A stretch of 64,000 nt of DNA from Cryptomeria japonica (taxonomy: Eukaryota; Streptophyta; Pinopsida; Cupressales; Cupressaceae): the NCBI RefSeq assembly GCF_030272615.1, contig NC_081409.1:21888260-21952259 (forward strand), given 5' to 3'. Made by a program: the position numbers and the translations under genes. Positions 42,814 to 53,694 of the stretch are shown here, piece by piece (within the stretch, counting starts at the first letter, position 1; each line of letters opens with the position of its first letter). The notes below the pieces were generated by a model. That model was not told the origin of the DNA, searched no databases, and saw nothing but the letters and a program-made list of their open reading frames with translations.

Positions 42814-43295
42814 AAATGCACCCAAAAACCATCAGGTAAACCAATGCCTTATCTGGGCACTAGAGTCATCTACAACATACTACAACCTGACAAAAGAAAC
42901 TTGTACACAAATCACAAGTTCCCGATCTATCAACTCTGAATATGCCTGACATATACAAAGTCCTAATCTGAACCAGACTTCATCATCAAATCCATACCAA
43001 AATTACTGATATCAATGACTTTGTTTAAAGTAAATTTATATTTTCCTCCTTGAGAAGAATACTAAAAACAACTTCATTAGATGCATAGCAAATCATTCAA
43101 ATAAACAATCCTTAATTATTTAAGTAGAATGAACATCAGTACAATGACATAGAGACAATAAAAGTCCGAGTTTAAATTCTCTGGACTGTATATTTCATTC
43201 CTATGTCAAAAAGGTTACAAGTACATCATATCTGACTTAGAAATTGCTAGGAAAATTGCCTGGATTGATTTTGCTAGAGTTTAGCTACAAAATTT
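42814..43295. other. 482-bp spacer between inverted LTRs
   Basis: No gene seen and no similarity to the interior of the small element. AT-rich, unremarkable. Its right edge, CTACAAAATTTTG, resembles the sequence before the 3' LTR (GATAAAATTTTG at 45616), so it may be the 3' interior of another element copy. Confidence 0.5.
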
Positions 43296-43605
43296 TGTGA
43301 CCCTTTTCAAAAGATCAAATCAACTTTCCATTTATGTTTTAGTTGTACCAGTCAGAAAGGAAAGTTTACAAGAATTTACACTGGTTTTCTATAAACCTTT
43401 TGCTATTTTTTTTAAGAAAATGGTCTTAAAAGGGTTCACCTGCCCAAGATTTTAAAGGCTTAAAGTGTAGGAGGTTTCCTCATTTGGAACCTCATATTGT
43501 TGTCTTTATTTCAAACTTTTTGTTATTCTCTTCCATTGCAGCACAGAGGCAGTAGCTTTCACTTTTAAAGAGAAGAAACAAAAGTTTTCAAAATGGAGAA
43601 CAACA
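43296..43605 (+). repeat. Small element 5' LTR
   Basis: 310 bp, partner of 45626-45933, and inverted partner of 42504-42813. Followed by the primer site. Confidence 0.9.
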
Positions 43606-43609
43606 AAAG

Positions 43610-43627
43610 TGGCGACTCTGCTGGGGA
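43610..43627 (+). promoter_or_regulatory. Small element primer-binding site
   Basis: TGGCGACTCTGCTGGGGA starts four bases after the LTR. It is close to the TGGCGACTCCGCTGGGGA primer site known from Ogre/Tat-type elements. Related phrases recur at about 43710, 43930 and 44013. Confidence 0.8.
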
Positions 43628-44225
43628 CTGAATGAACTATTGAGAATCTCTGGTAAAGAAAAAATTGTTTAATATATAGTTGAGATTATCCCATCCGAGT
43701 CACAACAAAAATGGTGACTCTACTGGGGAACGACAGTGTCTTGTAATTGCATTTTCAGTAAGGCTGAGAGAAGTTGTATTCACCTTGTTGATTGCAGACA
43801 AACCCATAAGTCTTGCCAAAATTGATTTGGGGAAGAGTCTTAGAAGTTTACAAATTTGAAAGTTATTTTAAGATTTGAAAGTGTATACCCTGGAAGGTTT
43901 TGTTGTTGAGAAATTTTTAAAAAAATATTATGTGACTCTGCTGTGTGAGACCTAGAAATTTGAAATTGTTTTAGAGTGAAGATCAGTGGTTAAATTTTAT
44001 TCTTCAGGGAGGTGGCGACTCTGTAAGAACGAACCTGAGATTTGGAGGAGTTCCTCAAATTTTCAATCAGAGGTGAAGTGGACAACAACAGTAAATTTAC
44101 TCCAGGTATTCCTCATTTTTGAAATAATTATTTGTTCCTTATAAGGTGAAAAGGTCACCATAGAAAGGAAAATAAATCTGCACTTCACATACTTCTTGTT
44201 TTGAAAAGTTTCAATCAGAAATATT

Positions 44226-44498
44226 GTGAGAAGTATTTCAGGTTTTGAAGTTAATGACTGCATATGTTTTGAAAAGTGTTTGCAAAACATTAAGATGTAT
44301 TGTCATTGTAATCGTTTAGTAGATGTTTCAAATTTGATGGATCTAGAGGCGGTTCCTAGATCTAAAATTTCTTTGTCAAATTTGAAAGACATTGATAGGG
44401 AAATTGAGATATGTTTTCAAAAGATCCAAGAAAAAATCATCTTGTTTTTAAGAAGGAAAATAGGGAAAAGAAAGGAAGAATCATCATGTCTTTTATGA
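44226..44498 (+). CDS. Small element upstream frame, function unknown
   Basis: 90 codons, Lys/Arg-rich at its end (RRKIGKRKEE). It lies just before the acidic frame; a frameshift near 44490 could join the two into one protein. No known domain recognised. Confidence 0.35.
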   Translation: MRSISGFEVNDCICFEKCLQNIKMYCHCNRLVDVSNLMDLEAVPRSKISLSNLKDIDREIEICFQKIQEKIILFLRRKIGKRKEESSCLL

Positions 44499-44613
44499 AA
44501 GATTTAGTGCTACATTAAATGAGCTTCCAATTGATGTTAGACTCCATGAGTCTGTTTGGATTGAGTTATTCTTAGAGCTTGATGAGCCCGACTCAGTCAA
44601 TTGGTCTACAACC

Positions 44614-45630
44614 TTGACAGAAGAAAGTGTTGCACACATTAAAGAGTGGATAGATGAGATTGAAATGAATAAATCTGAAAATGCACATAATATTGAATAT
44701 AGTGATGGAGATGAATCTGTGAGTGGAGATGTCTCATATGATGCTGAAGATGACTCTTATTCTCAGCATGACAGTGCAAATATGTATTCAAAGCAAGACA
44801 AAAATTGTGAGAACATAAGTTGTTGTTCAAATAGCCAGGAGCCTGTTGAGGTTTCAAATTTGAATAATATAGATCATCTTGTTGTTTGTTTCAATCCACA
44901 AAGTGTTTGCAACCAGGGTTATGAAACCATGTTGCAACATATTGCAACACTTTATGAGCAACATGATAAAAGTAATGATGCAGATACAAGTTGTTGTAAT
45001 GATGAAATAGATGTGCACAAATACATGAGAACAAAATATTTAATGCCTGCATCAGATTGGGACAATGTTTACAACACAGAAGGTAAAGCCAAGGAAAATG
45101 AAAATAGAGGAGAAGGTTCACTAAGTAGTGAACAAATCTCTGAACTCTTAGCTGCTGATCTTCAGAGGTATGCATCCAAAAGTGTCCCCAATCTCTCATA
45201 CCCAACCAATATACATTTTGATACTGATAATATTTTTGAGGGTGTGAAGTATGATACATATACTGTTGATTCTCTCCCTATAGTTGATTTGAATAGTAGA
45301 CAAGGTGAAAATGCATATAAGGTTGATATATGTGATAAAGTGGATTCATATGCTGATATGAATTCAGAATTTGATATGCATTGTGTGGATTTTGCTGTTA
45401 AAAAGAATGATAGATCTGAAGTTGTTTTCCTAGATTTGCAAGTGGTTAATGAACCATTACTTGATGATGTATTTCCATGTGTGCAAAGTGTTGATAGAAA
45501 ATGTGATCAACAAGATCTTGAAATGCGGTCATTTTATGAGGAAATGTTCCTCTCTAGTTTGCAAGACAATATTAAGGATGAGTTTTGTCCTTTTGTGCAA
45601 ACTAGTGGTCAGGAAGATAAAATTTTGTGA
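44614..45630 (+). CDS. Small element orphan acidic protein, 338 codons
   Basis: An uninterrupted frame, also open upstream to about 44500 without an ATG. Rich in Asp/Glu/Ser with several Cys-Cys pairs (SCCSNSQE, SCCNDE). Motifs include AHIKEWIDEIEMNK, EQISELLAADLQRYA and RSFYEEMFLSSLQDNI. It resembles no retroelement domain I know. Its stop codon (TGA 45628-45630) lies inside the first bases of the 3' LTR, TGTGAC. An intact frame in a dead neighbourhood suggests recent activity or selection on the element family. Confidence 0.6.
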   Translation: MTEESVAHIKEWIDEIEMNKSENAHNIEYSDGDESVSGDVSYDAEDDSYSQHDSANMYSKQDKNCENISCCSNSQEPVEVSNLNNIDHLVVCFNPQSVCNQGYETMLQHIATLYEQHDKSNDADTSCCNDEIDVHKYMRTKYLMPASDWDNVYNTEGKAKENENRGEGSLSSEQISELLAADLQRYASKSVPNLSYPTNIHFDTDNIFEGVKYDTYTVDSLPIVDLNSRQGENAYKVDICDKVDSYADMNSEFDMHCVDFAVKKNDRSEVVFLDLQVVNEPLLDDVFPCVQSVDRKCDQQDLEMRSFYEEMFLSSLQDNIKDEFCPFVQTSGQEDKIL

Positions 45631-45933
45631 CACTTTTCAAAAGATCAAATCAACTTTCCATTTATGTTTTAGTTGTACCAGTGAGAAAGGAAAGTTTACA
45701 GGAATTTACAATGGTTTTCTGTAAACCTTTGCTATTTTTGTAAGAAAATAGTCTAAAAAGGGTTCACCTGCCCAAGCTTTTAAAGGCTTAAAGTGTAGGA
45801 GGTTTCCTCATTTGGAACCTCATATTGTTGTCTTTATTTAAATTTTTTTGTTGTTCTATTCCATTGCAGCACAAAGGTAGTAGCTTTCACTTTTAAAGAG
45901 AAGAAAAATAAGTTTTCAAAATGGAGAACAACA
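45626..45933 (+). repeat. Small element 3' LTR
   Basis: 308 bp, pair of 43296-43605, followed by ATGC, after which the gypsy B RT continues with PFALKNT. Confidence 0.9.
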
Positions 45934-46806
45934 ATGCCGTTTGCTCTGAAGAATACATAAACAACATATCAAAGGGCTATGACAACACTCTCTCATGACA
46001 TGATCCACAATATCATGGAAGAATATGTGAACGATCTACTGGCTAAATCATAGACAAGAGAAGGTCACCTTGAAGTCCTGGAAAAGATATTTGATCGATT
46101 AGAGCAATACAATGTTAGGTTAAACCCAAAAAAGTTTGTTTGGTGTAACAACAGGTAAAATTTCAGGCTTCATTATGTCTAACAGAGGAATTGAAGTAGA
46201 TCCTGCAAAGGTCAAAGCAATCATGGATATGCACGCTCCATCAATACTTAAGCAGTTAAGAGGGTTACAAGGAAGACTATAGTTTATAAGAAGGTTCATA
46301 GCACAACTAGCAGATAAATGTCATCCATTTCAGTATTTACTTAGAAAAGGAGTTACTTTCAAATGGACAGAACAGTGCCAAGAATATTTTCAAGCTTTAA
46401 AAGGTTATCTTTTGAATACTCAAGTATTAGTTCCACCTACTCAAGGAAAGCCCCTATTACTATATATATCAACAATAAACTCATCTTTAGGAGCCTTGTT
46501 CACACAACATTATGATCAAGGAAAGGAAAGAGAAATCTACTATATAAGTAGAACCCTAATTTGATATGAGCTTAATTACACTCCTATAGAATGAGCATGT
46601 CTAGCAGTGATCTTCACATCTAAAAAACTTAGAAATTATATGCTAAGTCACAAAGTCCAACTCATCGCATGTTTTGATCCACTCAAATATTTGTTAAGCA
46701 GAGCAACATTGACTGGAAGATTGGTTAAGTGGGTCATGATTTTAAGTGAGTTTGATATAGAGTATGTGGATAGAAAGACAATCAAAGAGCAGATTATAAC
46801 AGATTA
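45934..46806 (+). pseudogene. Gypsy B RT C-terminus and first RNase H
   Basis: PFALKNT, stop, TTYQRAMTTLSHDMIHNIME, then the YVDD box as EYVNDLLAKS (second position Asn). Connection motif QLRGLQGRL, then RNase H: FKWTEQCQEYFQALKGYLL, LLLYISTINSSLGALF, REIYYISRTL and KKLRNYMLSHKVQLIACF. Several stops. Ends VDRKTIKEQIITD. Confidence 0.87.
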
Positions 46807-46819
46807 GTTAGCAGAGGAT

Positions 46820-47163
46820 CTCTTGCAAGAGAGTCACCCGCTACTAATAGACTTTCCTGATGAATCTGTGTTTACATTGACAACATCCACCATGTTGAAA
46901 TTATACTTTGATGGGTCCTATACAAATCATGGAGCTAGAGCTATGATTCTTTTCATCACCCCTCAAGGTGATTCTATCCCTAAATCATTCAGAATAAATT
47001 TTCCATGTACGAACAATATTGCTGAATATGAAGCTCTCATCATAGGACTTCATACCGCTATACAGTGGAGGAAAAAATAATTAGAAGTCTACGTTGACTC
47101 ACAATTGATTGTAAATCAAGTCAATGATGACTATAACACAAAAGATGATAAATTGCTGCCTTA
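46820..47163 (+). pseudogene. Gypsy B second RNase H, truncated
   Basis: MLKLYFDGSYTNHGARAMIL, NNIAEYEALIIGLHTA, a stop, then LEVYVDSQLIVNQVNDDYN, and it ends at KDDKLLPYK. The next bases are copia 2 LTR starting about 32 bp inside its normal beginning. The rest of this domain and the whole integrase are missing. Confidence 0.87.
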
Positions 47164-48023
47164 TAAACTATTGTGTTGTCATTGATGTCAATTGTAACCA
47201 GTAATGATGTTGTAATGATGTTGTTTTGCAACCGATAGGTGAGAAAGTGAAGGAAAAAGGTATTACTTTAGAAGCAGTGAGATCAACTGGTAACCCTACC
47301 TATTGATGTGCCAAAACCTAACCGATGGAGCTTGGTGAATTGGTTATATTGATTTATGATCAAATGGTGATTGGTAATGATTATGCCACATATGCATGTT
47401 GTATGTGTTAAGTTTCAAGTGTTTTTTGGCACATAGAGATAACGGTTTTATCTTGGGAATGATCAAATACATTGCATGAAGAGGAAATTGCATGATGAGT
47501 TATAGGAATCAATGAAGGAGAGATCAAGGAGTGGTTGAGGTTGTCTTGAACAATGTGCAATGATTTCTATGTAATCCAACGGTCATACTTGAACCAATTT
47601 GTTTGTAATCTCTATGAGATCTTAGGTTTGTGATGTGTTATCGACCTATTGTTTTGCTTATAAGGTCGATGAGTTGTTTTGTTGTATTATTGAAAATTTG
47701 GTTAAGTGTCAGTGTGATTGATTGCTGAACTAGGAGGAGTATCTGCAGTATGTGTGAAGGAAGATAGAAGCATGAAAAGGATCCGATCAAGCAGAGTAGT
47801 GCTATTTACCATATCAACAAACCCTGTTGTTTTCTAACAATTACAATAGTTAAATCCCTTAACCAGGTAAGATTTAACAAGCTTGGTGCTTTCTAAATCC
47901 TATAACTAGGTGATCCATTAGCTTGGATTTCAAATCCTCTACCAAGGTTACTCCTAATAGGGTATTGCTTCTAACAGGGCATTATAGTCAATCCCTTAAC
48001 CAGGTGGTCCCTAACAGGATCTG
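47164..48023 (+). repeat. Copia 2 5' LTR, left part
   Basis: Aligns with the 3' LTR from about 59760 onwards (CTATT(G/A)TGTTGTCATTGATGTC). It runs to ATCTG at 48019-48023, where copia 3 is inserted. It carries the array of CCCTTAACCAGGT / CTAACAGG phrases from 47850. Confidence 0.9.
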
Positions 48024-48829
48024 TGTTGGCATATGCACACTCCAATGAGACATTGTATGTGATTGAAGGTTTTGTCATTGATGGCAACCTTGCAATCTTA
48101 TGGCACCGACAAAGGCATTATATCGGCATCAACATATTACACTCTACACCGACACCGACACAGAAGAAAAGAAGTATACCGGTACACAAGAAAAGAAGTA
48201 TACCAACACAGAGGCTAACATGATTTTTGTTATACAATATTTTGTTTATTATTGTAAGTCAACTTGGAAAATTGTAAAATGACTCTTATATATAAAGTAG
48301 ATCATTGTAGACATTTTGTAATGTAAGGAGAAAGTGAGGTAGGAGCATAAAAGAAAATATTAGGTAGACCTAATGTGCGAAATATAGGTCAAGGGGTATA
48401 TGTAAAGAACAGAGCAGGAACCGGTACTGAATCTGGTATTTAAGATGCTATTGTAAAGCAATATAAGTTATTGGATTTGTATAATCTTTATTGTAAGTCA
48501 GTGTGACTTCCCATTGAGCAGTGAGCTCTAGGCAGTTGGCCTTCCTGCATGTGCAGGCCCCTATTGTAAGTAATATTCTCTTATTGGCTAGTGAGTGAAT
48601 ATTGTGGGTCACAAATCCCACCGAGGTTTTCCCCACACTGGGTTTCCTTGTTAAAATCTTGTGTTATGGTGTGCTTTTCATGTGGATGTACTTGATTTTG
48701 TTTATTGCATTATTTCTTGCATATCGGTACACTGTTATATTATGTTCTGCATGTTTTAAGTTAAGAAAATCTAAATACCAGTTAGATATTGATTCACCCC
48801 CCCTCTTAGTATCTGTGGGACCCCTAACA
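48024..48829 (+). repeat. Copia 3 5' LTR
   Basis: 806 bp. Contains TATATAAA at 48289-48296, a likely promoter, and the GAGGTTTTCCCC / GGGTTTCCTTGTTAAAAT box near 48625. Confidence 0.93.
48289..48296 (+). promoter_or_regulatory. Likely TATA box of copia 3 LTR
   Basis: TATATAAA in a fairly GC-neutral context, conserved at the same place in the 3' LTR (54114-54121). Transcription would start about 30 bp downstream. Confidence 0.6.
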
Positions 48830-48831
48830 AT

Positions 48832-48843
48832 TGGTATCAGAGC
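48832..48843 (+). promoter_or_regulatory. Copia 3 primer-binding site
   Basis: TGGTATCAGAGC, two bases after the LTR. Confidence 0.93.
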
Positions 48844-48900
48844 CTGGTCCTCTATTTTCAGAAGCCTAACAGCTTGAGGAAGATCTTGACACCGGTAAAA

Positions 48901-49965
48901 ATGGAAAATCTGATGAAGCAACTTGAAGGAGCTCTTACAGACTATGATGCAGAGAAATTGAAAAATATCAAACTAGAAGATGATTTAAGGGCAGCTCAGG
49001 ATATCATTCAGGCACTTCAAGAAAATTTTACTGTTGCAAGAAATAAGAGAAGAGAACTTTGTGAAAAATTGCAAAATGAGAATGATGAAAAGGAATCACT
49101 TAATGATATGATAAGCAAGTTGAAACAAGAGAACATGACAACAAAAAATGAAATGTAGGATATGACTATGAGATTTTGCAAAGAGATTGAGAACAAGAAG
49201 AAGAATGAAGAAGAATTGACCAGAAGACTAAGTGATGCAGCAAATGAGAATACAAGACCTAGCTATGAAAATGACATGTTGAAGACAGATCTGATGCATA
49301 CTCAAAATGACTCAAATGAACTGATGAGACAAAAAGAAATCTTGGAAAGAGAACTTGAAACTGCAAATCAACACAAAGAAAAATTCAAGAAAAGCTTAGA
49401 GGAACTTGGCACCTTGCTGAAGAATCAAAAACCTAAAGGTGACACTTCTGGAATTGGCTTTGAAGTTGGTGAAAGCTCTGGTACTGCAAATACTCAAGAT
49501 CACAGCAAACCGGTAAGACAACCTAATGCTTATAAATTCAATGGTAAATGCTTTAACTGTAATAAGTATGGTCATAGAGCAAATGAATGTAGATCTAGAA
49601 ATTATCAGAATATCAACACACCCGCCAATTAATGTTCCAAATGCAACAAAGTTGGTCACAACTCTGAAAACTGCAGAATGAATGTGAGATGTTATGTTTG
49701 TGGAAGATTTAGACATTTATCTAATCAATGCAGAACACAAACCGACATAGGTTATGGGAAAGCTATTCAGAAGAATAATGTAACTTGTTATGCATGTAAC
49801 AAGATTGGGCATATTGCTAAATTTTATAGAAGTAAAGGAACATCGGTAGACAACAAAATTTCTAGCTTGAAAGGTAAAGAAAAAGTTGAAGAGGTTAAGA
49901 AAGAATTCTCAAAACAATGGATTAGAAAAGCTGATCTAAATATTGGGAATCTTCTCCACCGGTAG
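48901..49965 (+). pseudogene. Copia 3 ORF1: coiled coil with zinc knuckles (gag-like)
   Basis: One frame throughout with two internal stops (TAG 49159, TAA 49630). The first 170 residues are Glu/Lys/Leu-rich with heptad-like spacing (MENLMKQLEGALTDYD, NDMISKLKQENM), a probable long coiled coil in place of the usual UBN2-type gag domain. Four CX2CX4HX4C knuckles follow: CFNCNKYGHRANEC, CSKCNKVGHNSENC, CYVCGRFRHLSNQC, and CYACNKIGHIAKFY whose last Cys is Tyr. Then a Lys/Glu-rich tail. RNA binding and self-association are the likely roles. A shifted Ser/Pro-rich continuation (SPPVEQTNASPAG) follows to about 50070. Confidence 0.82.
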
Positions 49966-50356
49966 AACAAACCAATGCTTCACCGGCAGGATAGAGTGAT
50001 GCTTCACCGGAAGGAAAGAACAGTGCTCCATTGCCAGGAAGTTCTTCATCCAATTGAAGAAAATTTCCTTGAGGGTTTGGCAATCTATTGATACATGTGC
50101 TATTATTCCCTTGGTTAAGATAAGAAGTTGGAAATTACTTATTACCGACAAACAATGTTAAGTGAATACTTAATCGGCATGCAATTAATGTGGTAGATGG
50201 CGAAAAGACACTATAAAGTTAAGGTTTTGGCTCCATTTCATTTCACCAAGATTTCAAATTTTCAGAGAGCACGAAGACTCCTAGCTAAGGCATTTCGAGC
50301 AAGAAGCAAGCACACTCCAAGCAATCATCCATCCAAGGTAGTAAAGGTATTTAATC

Positions 50357-53300
50357 ATGGCATCCACCTCTACAATTGAATACAGAGCAAACCCTACTGT
50401 TGTTGAAGTAATAAAGAGACCTAGGCCCATATTTCAGTTAGTTCCTAAGATAGCAAAGAAGGATGATACCTTAGGTGCTTTTTCTCAAATTCCTAAGGGA
50501 GTTGTTTATGCTGAAGACCCCCAAATGTACATCCACTATAACATTGAAGAGTTAGGAGATGAGGAAATCAAAACCATGTATAAAACCGTGAGATGTGATA
50601 ATACCAACAATGTAAAGGATGAACACAAAATCATTGAGACCCTAGGATTTACAGAAATCCTTAGTATTCCTGAATTTCCAAAGGATGTTATTAGGATAGT
50701 TTTAAGCAGGGTACATGGAGAATTTTTCTGGTTAGATGCAATCCATAAGATCACCAAGGAAGTTGTAAAAGCTATCACAGGGTTACTGACCACCGGTAAG
50801 AGACTAGATAAAACCAAGAAGGTTTCCAATGACCTAGTTATTAACCTAACTGGTGCAACATTTGACAAGAGGTCTCTAAGGGTTAATGATGTAAAAGATA
50901 TCAATGTGAGATTTATCGGCATGATATTAGGGTATAAAGCTACTCATGCTAATAGACTTAATTCAATTTCAAGTTTATGCATTAAGAGTGCTTATGACAT
51001 GGTCACAAACAATGCAAAAATTGACATATGTGAATGGTTAAAGGATGAACTAATTGACAACCTTGGAAAGATCAAAAAGGACAAGAAAGGAACTTTCAGA
51101 TTTGGAAATCTGTTAGTATGTCTAATGCTACACATAACAAAATAGGTTCCCAGTATAGGTTACAAATAACTTGGATATGACATACCGGTAGGAAAACAAT
51201 TGACTAAACTATTCAATAACATGGGTGAGAACAAGGAAAACAATATTAATGACTTCTTTCAAGCATTAAAAGCTAAAATGAAGAAAAGAGTAAGACTATC
51301 TCAGAAGATTGTAGACAAATACAAAGATGATATATGCTTTGTCATCAAGAAAGATGAAATCAGGATGGAAGCGGTCATCCCAAGGACAGTCTGGGTAACC
51401 GAGATGGGATATGAAATAGATGATCACATAGTTGAAACATATGCCAAAGCACTTCTGGAAGCCCCTAGAGAACCAAAAGAAGAAATATTTGGTAGTGTTG
51501 AAACCATAGAAAGCCAAATTCAATCAAAGAAAATAGTGAAAAATGTTGAGGCAGTTGTGAGGAAAGGATCCAGACAAGTAAAATCCATTAAGGAAGATGT
51601 ATTGAAGAAAACCGACATAACAGAGGATGAGTTAGCAGCTCCACAACCTGAAACTCACCTATCACCAGGTACTTCTTTAGGAAGTGACATGCTTGCAACT
51701 TTTAAAAGAGTTGTAAGGAAAAGAGATCCTTCACCGGAAACCACACCTTCACCTAGGAGGACAAGACAAAAGCAACAAGCAGTGAGATCTCCGGTTAGAA
51801 AGGCCACACCAAAGAAGAAACTAACACCTAAGAAGAAGAAAAGGACAAACAAAGAATTGGCCCCTCTTGATATACTACTAAATGAAATCATAGAGGAAGG
51901 TAAACTAAAGAACATAGAGAAAATATATGACACTCTAATAGCTGATGAAAAAGAGCAAGTTGAGAATAGTGTTATATTACATATGGATATGTACAAGAAA
52001 TTTTTGATGGAAGTAGTCAATGAAATTCCTGATGAATTATTCAAAAAACTAGAGGCAAGAAGACAGGCAATGATAGAATTGGATAAGAAAATAAAAATTG
52101 AGAAGCTACTTGCTGTATATCCGGTAAACTCTCCATAGGAAATTGATGATCTGATTGCAAAGGCCAACTAGTCAGTATTCTCTACCGCACACCGACATAT
52201 TTCACTAATGGCAGGAAGAGTTAATGAAGTGACATAGGAAACAAAAGATGGATGGGATATATTCCTGGATGAGAAAGAAAAACAAGAAGAGTACAGGAAC
52301 CCTAAACCTATAAAGGTATATCAGAAAGACAGAGACAAGGGGAAAGGTAAAGTTGGTGGACCACCAAGTATCAAGGTTAGAGACAACTTACCCCCACGTT
52401 CTTTAAATACTCCACCGGTGAAAACAACAACTACTGAAGATCAACCGACAACCGAAAGTATGGATGTAGACGATAATAATCCTAATTTTTAAGTCCTATA
52501 TACTGTGGATGTTGATACTCAGAAGATCAACATAGTAGTAGACAAAGATACAACTGAAAAGTCAAATATGGCTAGTGAGCCTCCGATAGCAGGGGAAATT
52601 GATAAACCAACAAATGATAAAGAGAAAAAGGTAGAGACTGAGTCATAGACTGAGGCAATTCAACATACTGAGAAACAGACAAAGAAAAAGGCTCCAGAAC
52701 AATAACAACCAGAATAGGTACATAAGGAAATAGTGCCACCGACAACTAGTGAAGGAGGAAAACCAGTGCTTAAAGAAATGCAGACACAAACTGACCTACC
52801 AGAGGTCAATACAAGATTGGTAACTTCCACCGGTACTCAGATTGTTGGATCGTCATCAACATACAAATCAACAAATGTGACTGAGGCATTACTAGATTCT
52901 ATCAAGAAAATAACCGACTGTAGCTCACAGGCTTACAAAGCAATTGATGATACCATACCAATTTTGAAGGTAATTGCACCTAATTGTAACATAGATAACA
53001 AAGATTCTTTAGGACAATTGGATACATTGTGTAAATATATCTGAGAGAACATTGAGAAAATAAAGGAAGATTCAGTAAAGGATAAAGTAGAAGTTGAAAA
53101 ATAGAAATTCTTTGATGAACAAATAAAGAAGTGTAATAGAGATTTTGACAGACTTCTACTGGAATTATGTAGTTTGTTGAAAGAGTACAAAAATTTGTAT
53201 AAAGATACCTATAAAACAAACTTTTTGACTGTAGATATTGACAAGAAAATGAGCAAGGTACAGGATGAGATCAATGAACTTGCAGATAGCTTTGTCAACT

Positions 53301-53632
53301 CACCTGATACACTATCAATTTTTGAGGAGAAGATAACAAATTTTGAGGAAGAACTACTCAAATTGGAAAGGGAGAAAGAAAGAATAATAAATAAGGCAAA
53401 ACATTTGAGATCTAAACTAAGTCCAAGATTGGACTATCTAGCATCTCTGCGGAAGAAAATTTTTCAGGCATTAATACAGGGAAGCAAAACACCGGCAGAG
53501 CATTTGCAACATCTCATCGGTATAGTGAAGAGAACTGAGACAACAATAAAGGATAGTAAGAAGTTTATGGATAGTATAAACTTGATTTTGGGAGATCTTT
53601 TTCAGATTATAACTACCCAGCTACAAGATTGA
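50357..53632 (+). pseudogene. Copia 3 ORF2: large protein of unknown function in place of pol
   Basis: A single frame of about 1,091 codons from ATG 50357 to TGA 53630-53632, with 11 internal stops but no frameshift: 51143, 51167, 52136, 52169, 52235, 52490, 52646, 52703, 52715, 53042 and 53102 (seven TAG, three TAA, one TGA). The first 262 codons are open and look globular (FTEILSIPEFPKDVIRIVLS, GATFDKRSLRVNDVKDINVR, FRFGNLLVCLMLHITK). A Lys/Arg-rich segment lies at about 51720-51860 (TPKKKLTPKKKKR, possible nuclear signal), with acidic low-complexity sequence after it. A Leu/Glu/Lys helical region (53174-53632) ends it. There is no pol motif. Its layout faintly recalls plant 'transposon protein' domains seen beside gag-like genes, but I cannot name it. 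A basic 60-codon frame (50197-50379) overlaps its start. Confidence 0.75.
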
Positions 53633-53694
53633 GTTTATGGATAGTTGAAACTACAAACTCTACTGTAATCTTGACAACCTTTGTCATTGATGCC

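Larger units (their letters stand above)
43296..45933 (+). mobile_element. Small non-autonomous LTR element with Ogre/Tat-type primer site
   Basis: 2.6 kb, LTRs of 310 and 308 bp (TGTGAC...GAACAACA), primer site TGGCGACTCTGCTGGGGA, an interior of 2.0 kb with an acidic orphan frame and no gag, protease, RT or integrase. Together with the inverted LTR it is flanked by ATGC and interrupts gypsy B RT. Intermediate in size between TRIM and LARD elements. Confidence 0.85.

Noticed and set aside
51655-52167. 170-codon Ser-rich antisense frame opposite copia 3 ORF2
   Set aside because: Open because the Lys/Glu-rich codons of ORF2 lack antisense stops; no motif of its own.
50357-53632. Stop-codon reassignment or programmed TAG readthrough in ORF2
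   Set aside because: Stops are of all three kinds and also occur widely in the neighbouring dead elements; decay by C-to-T mutation explains them without recoding.
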